NCBI RefSeq assembly: GCF_040115645.1
Contig: NC_089542.1
Location: forward strand, 2,790,001-2,854,000
Reading direction: 5' to 3'
DNA: 64,000 nt
From: Euwallacea fornicatus
Lineage: Eukaryota > Arthropoda > Insecta > Coleoptera > Curculionidae
Shown here one piece after another: positions 13,268 through 25,162 of the stretch (positions within the stretch are counted from its first letter, which is position 1; each line of letters opens with the position of its first letter). A program made the position numbers and the translations under genes. A model generated the notes under the pieces. That model did not search any database, was not told the DNA's origin, and worked only from the letters and a program-made list of their open reading frames with translations.

Positions 13268-16200
13268 TTTGTAATCACCATTATGGTGTATGAAAATAGA
13301 TAGATATTATCCGTTAATATTCACACTTTCTCTTGAAGAATTTCTTGGGAGAATTACATTAAAAACCATTCTTCTGCAGAAGTTTGTCACAACTTTAGGA
13401 ACACGTAAACGCCACAACGATCTCATTTCAACAATTATGATAGACCCGAAAAACTGTCTCTTTAACAGAATTTACATTCCTCTAATTTTTTATTTACTCG
13501 TTAATCAAATAGTCAATACAGCAATAATAAATACTGCGAATGCCATAATATTAATCGAAATGCTTGCCGAAAAGTATTTCGCTGGAGCCGGCATATGCGA
13601 AAAAAGCAATATATTCAGCATGTATTTTATGAAATGTAAGTTCATAGGTTTGACGTTTGATTAAACTGAATTGATGATGAATCGTAGATTGGTTACATTT
13701 TCATTGCGAATTAATAATTACAATGCACTGATCAGTAAACATATTATTTAACTCTGCACTTACACAATAAATAATCCTTCCGACTTTGATCTTTACGGTC
13801 ATAGTGGTTAAAATTAGCGAAGCGTAAGTTAATATGATAACTGGATGTATGTTGGACATCTTCACTCCTTGCCAGGTTTTATATAGGTTAAGTTAACCCT
13901 TAATCAATGAGATTTAATGGTGATAAAATTTCTGCAAAGAGAAATGCAAGTCAGTCGTTTTAATATAAAAGGAGAAAGCAGTTCCTTAACTATTATGAAC
14001 GGCGATATTTCACAATTTTCTGGGGTTGTAAATTTTTAATAAAAAAATTTGGCAGCAATTTTCCAGATTTATGTTTTTAGTCTAGTGGAACGTTCGAACG
14101 ATTATGTCGTAAGTTATACAGTTTCTCTCATTGAGATATTTATAACATATTCCAAGAAATGAGCTTTAGCACTCGTTCAGGACAGTTATGGAACTTTAAA
14201 AATACACTAAAAAACTATTTTAATTGTGATGAGAGTGTTCACGATTGGCATAAAAGTTTACCCGAAGACATTAGAATAATTTCCTGACTATCTCAGAATC
14301 TCTCAAGTCTAAATTTAGGTGACTACGAGGCAATTAAAACTTTCCGCATGCATGCCGTATTGCATCTGACAGAAGAGCTTTGGTGTACAAATTCAAAGTA
14401 CTTTGATTTGATGGCGAGCTTAGATAGCGTTTAGATTATAATCAGCCAGATATAAATTAATATTATTTCGTCGGTTTAGAGAATGTTTACAATTGGTTTT
14501 GAAGAGGACTGTATATTGTAGGGTTTATTGAAATATTTTACAGTTCAAAACAACGTGAAAATAGTAATATCTCTTGTTTTCTAGGGTGATAAAAATGCTA
14601 AATTTTCACTTCTACGTTTAGACTCTAGATCAATAGTCGACGCATTAGATTTCTATCAGCATTCTATGTTTAATGCAATAGCCTTCCTTTAAGCATGTCC
14701 ACAGTGGTAGCGTATTCACGTCCCTTAAACAGGGGCCCCCTTTGATTTTTTCCAGCTCTTTTGTAAATCAGGCAGATCCCACACATCGGGAACACGGTGC
14801 ATTGGATAAAATCGAATAACTATATTTGGACTCTACTCTGCATCCCAGAGTTTTATTCTGAAAAGGTGAACTTCTAGAATTTTCTTCAGGAAAACACCAA
14901 ACTAAAATTCTGACATCAAAAAAACGTTTGTACTGAGTAGAAAGTAAATTTTATTATCAGGAAATTGTTGAAATATGTCTTCCACGAAGAGTTTGTTTTA
15001 AAACGTAGTACACAGTCGTTGATAAATTCAACCACTGATACGTATCTAAAATGAACGTTCGTCCAATTTTATGCATATCTGTCTCTGGGGAAAGTTAAGT
15101 ATAACTCAATTAAGAGATTCTGAATATCTATATTTCGTTTAATTTATTTCTCTGACCCCTATTTGGTTTAAAATTTTTTTTTCTTTGATGATATTTACTC
15201 ATTACGCGAATGTGGTTCTAGTGTATTACCGTTGCCAACTAATTTACAAAAGTAAATTGTTTTATATTTTGTTATTTTCTATGATTTTCATTTCTTTGAT
15301 GATATTTTTATTGTGCTTCCACCTTGTTGCCCACTTTGTATGTATTGGATTTGCCAGTGGATTTTAATGAAACACAGTTGAATAGTAAAAGAAAAATATG
15401 TAATTGATGAATGGTAAAGGAAGAGACAACGACCGAAATCTCGAGAGGCACGAGGGCGACTAACTTACTCCATCTTCTAAACAACGATTATTGTCTTACA
15501 TAAGCATAAATTGACTGTTTACATTATTAGACTCTCGGTATATCGCTTGCTGTCTTCATAAACTAAACGTAAAAACGAAAGCGAACGACTATTGAAATAG
15601 CATTTGGAATATTATTTATTTCAACAGTATGTTCCATTTCATCCTATACACGATGTTTCATATGTAAATTATTCGAAATATTGCCTAAAAGTACTACAAT
15701 ATTATCTAAACTTTTTTTTATTGTCGAATGTTGATATCTCAAAAACTATTCTTTAGCTCATGACTTGTTAATTTATTTGCCGTGATTCCAATCTTCACTG
15801 TAGAAATAAGTGCATGCAAGAAAAAAAAACTAAACACGATTTTGAAGTTAGCAATAATATAGCTTTTGTAGTTAATTTTAATATCAAAATTATGACAAAA
15901 GCTTCAAAACTGATACTTCATTTATTCCTGCCGCATTTTCAACTTATTATAGTTACACGAGTTTATAATAAAATTTTCAAACAACAAAAACTGTAATCAT
16001 ATACACCAAAATTTCGTCGAGAAGTTAGTATCACCTTGTTTCAATAGTTAATAGCCTCGGAAATTGACATTTTATCTGTGTCGAATCATTTTTCCAATGA
16101 GTTAATTTCATAAATTCCTAATTTACAGCGCGTTTGAGGGGTGAATACCCTGAGTTCTCGCTACAATAAATAATATCGACTTTGCCGTTAAACGTAGTCA

Positions 16201-16838
16201 TTAACTCAGTATTCTAAATATGTGAACATACGCGATAATTTTCGGCTTCAAAAGCTTTATCGTTATAAAGGTGGCTGGAATATCAGGTCTATTAAATTAT
16301 CAACAGTTTTCCTATATTTTTCAAAACTAATATCATCGAACATATATTTATTATGGAAAGTTCAGTGGGCCGCAGAACTTTCATATAGTTACATCAAACC
16401 GAAATGCGGATAGAACTTGCAGATGCTTGTCTTCACAATTTCTTCGCTTATAAGGAAATAAAGTTGTTGCTTTTTCTCCTTCCAGCAGGTGCGAGAGACG
16501 CGACATCGGAATAGCCCAGTTGTCAAGAATGTATTTAGGGCTTTAGCCAAGCAGCTTATATATGTATGTTTAGTGTTACTATGAACAGTGAAGCCAACCG
16601 ATGCCTGTAAGGATATGAATAAATGAAACTTGTAGAAATGGCGAAAAGGGTTGCTAATTGAGTTTAAAATTTAGCTTTGAAATTTAATTTGCAAAGCAAG
16701 AAATCAATTTCAATGCCCATTTACTCTTATTATTTATTATTTTGTTTTCAACTTATATTTCTACAATACTTTTGCTTTGGTTTTCGATGTGGAACTTTTC
16801 ATGTATAATAGAATCAATTTTAAAACATTATGATGATT
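13268..16838. other. AT-rich non-coding stretch with one unassigned 124-codon ORF
   Basis: The longest open frame, 13290-13664 on the plus strand, begins in the flank of the foldback element. It is Ile- and Leu-rich and matches no family I know. A chance ORF in AT-rich DNA is likeliest. At 16480-16500 a pyrimidine tract followed by CAG resembles a splice acceptor, but no convincing exon follows. Confidence 0.4.
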
Positions 16839-17969
16839 GGATATAAGGTATGATGATTAGTTATGCCTATACTGGTAAAATCAGTTTAAGTTAAACATAG
16901 CAACTATGTAAGTGGGAGAAAGACCGCATAGGGCTTAGTGTGCCTAAGACAAAGGGCAACGAAGTGGGATGAGAGGCTCGCAGCTGATGTGGGCGGAGTC
17001 GTTCCGATCTTTGCCAGATCTCTCACCGTTTCAGAATTTTTACTCATGATAATAAATTTTAATGATTGGTTAAATTGGTTTCGAATTTCTAATTATTTAT
17101 AATTATTGCACATTTTTCTATTATAGTATCACTTAGTTATGCTATTAATGAATATGATGATATGAATTCGTTGAAATTTGGATATTTATTTATGATTTTT
17201 TGGTAGGTCGAAAACTGAGCCGGCAACACTGGCTTCGCGGGGTTTGTTTACCTTTTATAATAAAACTTCGTTCAGTACTGATCAAGCATTGTAGAGGGAG
17301 TGTTGAAGGCATCAGTTTATTCCATTAAAATAATACGTAAATATGTGCATTTATGCACGTTTTAATTTCTTATCGTTGTTTGATGTTCTTCTATCTTAAA
17401 AGGAATGAACCTTTTTTTGTGTAATAAACTAATCGCGAAAAATTCTAAGTACTTCCTGAATAATACCATTTAATATTTTTAATTTTTTATTTGGTAAATA
17501 ATGATATTTTAATAGGTGCCTAGATCCACTTTTCGTTATTAGATGACACAAAATAGAATGATACCGGAAAATAAACTAAATTAACCAGCACAGACAAAGC
17601 ATGTGAGGAATTTCGATTTCAACGTGCAGAGTTATCATGTTATCATTTTTTTTTTCATTTATTTACACTGCTGCTTTTTGCTCTGATAGTTTTTTTTAAA
17701 TTCCCATAGCCGCAAAAACAGTGAAATCGATACTAATCTAAAAATCCAAGTGGAGACGCCGGCGGGCCGAGTGTGCCCATTTCATTGTTGGTCTTTTTCA
17801 GGGCCATATTAAAACTTATGCGATCCTTCTCCCACTTACACAATTCCGATGTTTTCACTTGAACTAGTTTTACCTGATGTTTTGATAATAACTTTTTTTA
17901 TGATCCTGTAAATTACATTTTGCCACAATATATCATCAAAGAAATCTAAATTTACTTTACCTTATATCC
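16839..17969. mobile_element. Inverted-repeat element of about 1.1 kb without coding capacity
   Basis: The outer ends are an exact 12-bp inverted pair: GGATATAAGGTA at 16839-16850 and TACCTTATATCC at 17958-17969. Inside, a better arm block pairs GTAAGTGGGAGAAAGACCGC (from 16908) with the complement of 17817-17839, which differs at only two positions over 23 bases. Weaker matching continues inward for roughly 80 bp. The right arm has about 80 extra bases between its outer and inner blocks. The core of roughly 700 bp has no recognisable protein. It looks like a non-autonomous DNA transposon; the family is unknown. Confidence 0.5.
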
Positions 17970-18357
17970 TAAAGATTGCTTTACGAGCCAATGCCAATAT
18001 TTTACTCTTAACGGTCCATAGAAAAAAAGAAACACATATTATGTAATATCGCTGGGTTTACGCCTAATAAATCCAGTGATTTATGGATTATTCTTTGGAA
18101 TGATATGAACCAACCTTAAAGGAAGTAGATAAGGCAATACATAAAGCAATTTTGGGAAAATTATTGTGCGTTTTCGGGGTTCTGTGGATTTTATTATACT
18201 TTGTTTCGACTGAAATGTTCTTTTTTGATAAAAACCTCAAAACTAGGTAGAAAATGAAGCAAAATCGCGAAGACTTCCACCAAGACGGTGCACGTTTCAA
18301 AATCGAAAAATTGGATGTCTTTGCTGGTGAGGAAAAACTATAAAATTTGAGGCATGC
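17970..18357. other. Short AT-rich spacer between two transposon relics
   Basis: Nothing recognised. A minus-strand open frame at 18088-18300 has no motif. Confidence 0.4.
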
Positions 18358-18840
18358 ACAGTAATAAACAAAAGTATATAGACAAACAAAAATCTCTATA
18401 AATTCTATGCATGCGGAATTTCAATATCCTTCTTTGGAATACAAATATTACGATTTAAAACATAAATATATTTGAACTGTTTTTCTCAGTTTATAGAAAA
18501 AAAAATATGTTTATCGTGAATTTTTGCATTTTTCTTGGACAAAAGTATATAAGCTCTCAGTTTCGGTTCAATATTTCCTATATGAACAGTAAAATTAAGT
18601 ATTGAAAGTTTCTAATTTGAGTTCCAAGTGCAGTTTCACTATGCCCAAAGGATCTCAAATCAGTTTGGAAATTAGGAAAAAAATTATTGAGTTCTATAAT
18701 GATGGTATGCAACAAGTGGATATCGCGAAAAGTTTAAATGTCAAACGTGAGGCAGTTTGGACAATTGTCAAAAAATGCAATTAAAAGGGTACCGTTGAAA
18801 TTAGCTCTCGAAGTGAACCCGTTGCATACCAAGTGTTAGT
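18358..18840 (+). mobile_element. Tc1-like transposon, 5' end with two internal direct repeats
   Basis: This segment carries the left end and first part of a Tc1-family element. The 13-mer ACAAAAGTATATA occurs at 18368-18380 and again at 18539-18551, 171 bp apart, followed about 90 bp later by the transposase ATG. This layout matches the IR/DR organisation known from some Tc1-like elements, in which two transposase-binding repeats sit roughly 165-170 bp apart in each terminal repeat. Similarity to a transposase stops at about 18830. The rest of the element, including the right end, is missing. Confidence 0.75.
18641..18784 (+). pseudogene. Tc1-like transposase N-terminus (HTH domain), truncated
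   Basis: The ATG at 18641 opens a frame of 47 codons. It starts M-P-K-G-S-Q-I-S and continues with a helix-turn-helix: E-I-R-K-K-I-I-E-F-Y as the first helix, Q-V-D-I-A-K-S-L-N-V as the second, and K-R-E-A-V-W-T-I-V-K-K as the recognition helix. This is the paired-like DNA-binding domain at the N-terminus of Tc1 transposases. A TAA at 18782 interrupts the frame, and homologous residues (K-G-T-V-E-I) resume after it. The catalytic domain is absent, so this is a relic. Confidence 0.8.
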
Positions 18841-21800
18841 TTCTTTTATAGACGTGCCCCTGTTTTATTTATTACTCAGTTCAGGTTTATTAAACAAAAT
18901 ATCAAATTGCTGTAATTCGTAAACTTTTTGTACTGCTTATTTACTCATCTATAAATCGACGGCGGTGATGCGTCAATCTTAAAATAATCATAATCTTTAT
19001 TTTGGGCCAGAATACCTAAATTGTATTTCGAATAGTTTGTCCATATTTGAAACAAATTCCAACATATCAATCCTATGAAATATTAACATTAATGCTTGAA
19101 ATGTGAAATTTAATCCGCCTACAGCAATTTTCCTGCCAGAAATTTATTTATGAATCATAATCGAAAAATATATACATATATATATATATGTAACTAGCGA
19201 ATGTTTTAATGGATTCAATTGTTGTTTAGCAGAGATATTTTACTAACTATTAGAGTTCGGAGCATAGAAAGCAATACCAAATTAAGGAAATGCCTTTGGG
19301 AATTCTATGAATATCTTACAACGTGCTGTAATACCCCGTTCTTGGCAAGTTAAATTTTGTGCTAACGCTTATGAATAGTACTCAGTTATTGAGGTTTTAT
19401 ATTTTACTATTGCACAGTATTGTAAATATATATGAAAAATTGTGCCCAAGTTTTAATTCACAAATTTTCAACTTACCAGCAGGAATCGCATCCATTATAC
19501 AACCATCAGTACAAAATGACAAGGTAGCATGTTAAACGTTGACCTATAGTTTCAGCTACTTTTTTTTCTGTTATTTCCATATCCGATAACTTAATAGATT
19601 ATATTATACCGACCGAGTTATGCATTTTTCGTTATGAATCTATTTTATTGCTTGATGTTTCAGAGAGACCATACGCTTTTGTATTCACAATACGCCATTT
19701 TACATAGAAATTATAAAAGTTAGAATTGTAGGAAAAATCGTTCCGATAATAAATAGTACTTAAAAATGATCCTTCGAATTAAAAAAAAATAAAGGAATCA
19801 AACTTAAAATAGAATTTTACTATCCCCTTTTGAACCAAAGTTTTGATTATATGTTGTCTTCATATACAAAGAAATGTACAATAATTCATCGTCAACCTAT
19901 CTTCACCAATTCGCTTATCCACAGCAGTTTTTTATCACGTTTCTCGCAATGATAAAGATGTGTTGAGATGGGGCAATATAAATCAGAATATTTGTACAAA
20001 AATTTGGTAAAACAGATGGAAAAAAGGGCAAATTGAGGAACTTTAAAAGGGTGTGAATGTCTCTTTATTATTCCACGTGTATCTTGTAGAGGGTACTAAG
20101 AATGAGCTAAACTAATTTATGGGATTCAAGAATAAATTCGAATATAGAGTATGCCACCGATGGCAGAGGCCGTATTTCAAGGGATGGAAGTAATAAAGGG
20201 ATAGGCGTTAGTGGTGATGGTGTTGTTTTTAAACAACAATCATAAAGGATTGGTATTGTCTGTCTAAAAATGACGTGATAAGTTAAGTTCACATTTAAAA
20301 AGTCCAAAATACAGAAAACTAATAACAAAAGCAAAATTTCAAATTCTTACTTCTAGAACTAAAAACGACAAATTCTTAGATAAAGACACAAAAAAATTCA
20401 AATTTTGTTGCATTAGTTTAGATAATTTCTAAATTACCAAAAAGCTAAAAACTTGAGTTTTTACCTTTTTGGTTCAACTATTCGTTTACCCTAATACGGT
20501 AAAATTTAAATTTTTTATCCTTTTTCTAAACATTTTTTGTTAGTTTTAGTTATGATAAGGATTGAAAATTTTATTGTGAAATTATAGCCACAAAGGTTTA
20601 CATTTTCTATAAAAATTGTATCAAATATTCAAATAATTTAGTTTTAACTCGTGGAGAAATGGAAGTAACAGGAAATAACGCTTTTATTCTATTTTATTTG
20701 GCATGACGAATAGAATAAATTAATTACAATAATTACCATATATATTTACTATCTCACAATTCAGGAATCGTTTCATGTATTATGGATGTGGTCGGATTAA
20801 TTTAATATACTTTTGGAAGGTAGGTTGTCCTAAAAATATCCAAGATATTGAGGTACAAATTTTGAAAACTCGGTACAAGGTAGCAAAAGCGAATGAAAGG
20901 TACAAAGAGAATCAGCTATAATTCAATGACGAATTTGTTTACCATTAAATGAAGGTAGTTTAGGTTTCTACCTGAAGTAATATCTTCCTCAGAAACATCA
21001 ATTGGCCCGAACTTCAATTACTACCCTAATAAATTCATCATTAACATTGCTAATTCATTATCATAGGAACATTTAATTATTAAAATTACATTATAGGATT
21101 TCGGCTTTATTCAACATTCACAGTTCATTTTCAGCAAAATTCATTTAATAAACTTTCTTGCTAGAAGTTCGGTTTTATTCTTTCCTTACTTTCCAGAAAA
21201 AAATCCAGGATTTATGAAGGCATTCCCGTTTAAGCCAGATAAAATCCAACAACTTGAACTAAAACCCGAAGTCAACCGTTACCAACTGTTATCTTTTGAA
21301 TCTATTTGTTGAGAACTATATCAGTTATTTATATCGTAATTGGATCCTGACAATAGTTCCAAAGAAATTCATGTTTATAGGCTCCTTTATTTGCTCAGAG
21401 GCTTAAGTTGAAGACAATACGCAATCTCAAAGCTTAGGAACTTCAATTTGCTGCATAATATACCTTCGAAATAAGTTAAATGGCTGGAGCTGCAGAAACA
21501 GATATGTAATGAACACTTTTTGAGTTTTGCACTAGTTATTTCCTTTTCCTTCGAAGATGCCTAAAAAGAAAGGTTGTTATAGGGAAATATGTAAATTAAT
21601 TATCACTCACGAGTTTCATTGCAGTGTTATTTTGAACGATGAGGTTACAAGAAAATCTATACTGAGGGTTCTTGTTTCGATCATGAAAACGAAAGTAACG
21701 AATGTGAATTTGAATACATATTACGAAACTATTGTATTTTGAATTGAAGGTGGAATAAATTTAATTATCAAAAATAAACCCATTACGAAGAAAAAGTAAT

Positions 21801-24800
21801 TTCGTAAGTTTATCAACTGGAAAACGTCTTTGCTTTTCTCCCATTGGAAAATGGTTTTATCCAATTAGAGCTAACCGCCGTTATAGAGCAATTTCAGTAA
21901 TGGAAATATTTCCTCTTGGAAATTTCAATTCCTTAGAAGCTCTGTTTTACACTATTTTACAATGTAATGAAATGATATTATCTAAGAGAGAAGTTTAATT
22001 AACTTACGTTTTTTACGAGTTTTTCAATAAAGTAGTAACTGCTAAATACAAATTTAATGTTAGATAAATAACTGCAACCGAGATTGTTACAATTTAACTA
22101 AAGCTAAAAGAATTTTAAAAAGTTACATTCCGTAGAATCAAGCCATTGCAAATTTCCTTGATTATAAAGAAGAATTCTAACCTGAACTAACCTGAACTTG
22201 AAGCCTCGAAATGAACAGTTGGGATGTGTGTAGAAATATCACAGACTCATCAACAGCACCAGTATATGTACATACGTAATATATAATAGCAAGCATAATT
22301 GGACAACTATCCATTAAATTTTAGAAAGTTCTAAATTCTCATTACCAATTTTCTAAAAGTTACGAATCAGAACTATCAGAACTACCGAAGATTAAATGTC
22401 TTTGGTGAATTTGAAGTTCCACGACTGTAAAGCTAATCCAGTGGACTATTACTGATGTTGAATAAAACATTATCGTACAATTCAGGAAGGTTCGTCACTC
22501 AACGGATGCACATGAAAACAAGACTCAATCGTAGAGAACAGAAACCAAACCCCTAATTTCTCCCAGAGACCACGATTTGCATTTTAGAGCTAAGACAGAG
22601 CTTGGTGTCATTGTTTGCAGTGAGGTGAACGTGGGGTCACGACCGAGCGCTAATTTTATATGATAAGCAATTTGCAACATCCTTGTTAAATTAAAATCAA
22701 CTTTATTGTTTTTAGTGTCGAACTCGGAGTTGTTGCATGAACGTTCTGAAAGCGGTAATAACATAACTCACTTATTCCTGCCAAAAAGCGAGTCCCGACT
22801 TGTCTCAAATGAGCAGTGGTATGGACTTTCTGCTTAGCATTAAGAATTTTTGATCACGATTTTCGATGAGGGGCACGTGCGAGGGTGACGACTCATCTGC
22901 TTAAAGAGAATCGCGAGTCCATATTCCGTTCGAGCCTAACGCTACGAAATTAGGTTTCGAATTTAAAATTTAATAACTACGCAAATGACATTATTAACCC
23001 AGAAGCCATTTTTTACAAGAGTAACGGAACAACAAGACGGATGACATAATTAAACATAATCCAAGGGTAAACTCTAAATCACGACTCTACGAATATTAAT
23101 TACAAAACACAGAGTATTAAATAAACCAGAATATTCATTAAAGAACGTTCCATTTATTTCACTTAAATGTATTTAAATAAAATGATTTTCAATGTGTTCC
23201 TTACAAAGAACTTGAAACGGAGTTAAGCACTCGAAAGATCACTCTTCATTGAATTCAATGGAGAGTTGTACATTTAACCGTCAGCTGAGACAAATAAACT
23301 TTCCTGTGAAGTTTTCACTACAATTTGTCCAATTAAATTGGTTATAAAGCCGGCAAGTTGACTTTATTCGATGATCCTACATGAATGAGGCGACATATTC
23401 ATGAGGATTTTACAAGTAACAGCACATGCATGAAGAAACATGCAAATAACTATGTAGATGCAATCCTGAACTCTAAGTTGCATGATGTTTAAAGACTGGT
23501 AATGTAAGATGTTTAGCCTCTCTCAAAACTTTGACAAAGGGAAATAATTTATTATGTGTTCCTAAAGTGAACTCTGCAGTCACTAAACAATAAGTTAAGA
23601 TCGCCAGAATATTAAAGAGAATGAACTTTCGCAAGAAATTTCAATTAGGAAGTCTAGACTGTTTAGAATTCGCCTAATCCCATTGCCATGATTTCCTACT
23701 TAGAGTCGACCTTGATTAGATATGTGTACTCTAATGAAAATAACTTCATCAAAATTTTACATAATTATTATGGTGACAACAGGGGGCTGCAAAATTGGAA
23801 TTTTACCTGGATTAATATAATTTTTCTGATGACAAAATGAAAATGTACGAAGGAGGAAATCATTGGGGGGTCATCCAATAGCCTTGGATGACTCCCAATG
23901 TCAACTTCTGATAACATTTAACCCACACTGATACTTTTAAAGATGAATGATCACAAATACATTGCTCAAAAACATTCTATACAGAGTTTTTTACTTTACT
24001 GTGACAGCGGTAAAAACAAACAAGAAATTCGTTTCAGTCATATGTAGCTTGTTTCCCGTGCCAGGACTAAGACATATACTCTTATTTTCGACATATTTTG
24101 CTGAGAAAGATCATAAAAGAACGGAAAATTAATGTAGTACAATATTGAAAATTCAGCTACCATGTGAGTTTTCAGACGAAATTCTTGAAAAAATCTGGGC
24201 AGATGTAGTATAGCATTGGTAGCAGCTCTCTTATAATATTTAAAGACATCGAGGACCAACGTTTTAAAATGAAACGTTAAATCGAAAATAACCTGAAATT
24301 GTAGTATTAACAGTATTATTTACTCCAAATGACGGATGTTTTTGCAATATCCTGGCAGATCTAAAATAGGTGGTACAAATTCTATTGCTGAGAAGGACGA
24401 TTATGAACAATGGGTTCAATTGTCGAACGAAGATTATTGTTAACAATCGCACCTTTGAGTGAGTTGTCATAAATTAAGCTGTGATTATTCCATTTTTAAA
24501 GTTGTTTTCTTTTCTTTCGTTTATACATTTTTCCTTTGTAAGATTCTTCCTTCCCTTCTTACTGTAATATGTTTTCTAAAAATATACTATTGACCAAACT
24601 GCTACTAATTCAAAGATGGTACATTCTTATTGCGGTATCAGTATTGTTGTTTTGTCGATGACAAAATTCTCCAAATTGCGTCGTTGGATTTTGGTATTTC
24701 TTAATGGAAATTAGGTCACGTTCACTTTTTTAAAAATATATTTCAATTTGATGTATTACCAGTAGTTCAATTTAAAGGAAAGATTGACAGTCAAATTAAC

Positions 24801-25078
24801 GCGGGCTCTCAGCTAAATTACGGTAAGCTGATTATGCCTTTTGGGGTTCGAAAATATTAAGAATTCTCCAAATGAGAATCCTCGTTTTTTATATAGTTCT
24901 TTCGAGTTTTTTTTATAGAATTTAATTCACTCCACGTCTGCTTGTAAGTTGACGAAAACTCTTCGTTTTTAGATTTCCTTTTGGCCTAAAAAAGTTCATA
25001 TTTCTCTTCAATTTTATTTTAGTTTTCTCGGCCAATGCTCGTGTTTATCTTCACAATGTATCGCATTGTTATGAACAT
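18841..25078. other. AT-rich non-coding stretch, nothing recognised
   Basis: More than 6 kb without a supported gene. Open frames at 20.1 (-), 21.56 (+), 22.5 (-), 23.95 (+), 24.04 (-) and 24.26 kb (-) are short and unassignable. A short AT microsatellite lies at 19.17 kb. Confidence 0.45.
19165..19190. repeat. AT/ACAT microsatellite
   Basis: Short run of alternating A and T with one ACAT interruption. Confidence 0.8.
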
Positions 25079-25162
25079 GCAGAGTGTGAGATGCAGAAAA
25101 TGAATCAGGCATCCCCCGATGCAGAGTGCAGGATGCAGAAAATGAATCAGGTGTCCCACGAA
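25079..25162. repeat. Two tandem copies of a 42-bp unit
   Basis: Units 25079-25120 and 25121-25162 both begin GCAGAGTG and share the core ATGCAGAAAATGAATCAGG. They differ at about seven positions. This is a local tandem duplication with no clear coding role. Confidence 0.85.

Noticed and set aside
13290..13664. Plus-strand ORF of 124 codons
   Set aside because: Ile/Leu/Asn-rich, no motif, begins in the flank of a foldback element; expected by chance in AT-rich DNA.
23947..24470. Short frames thought to resemble insect odorant-receptor C-termini
   Set aside because: Only vague similarity, stops interrupt every frame, and the characteristic C-terminal residues are absent.
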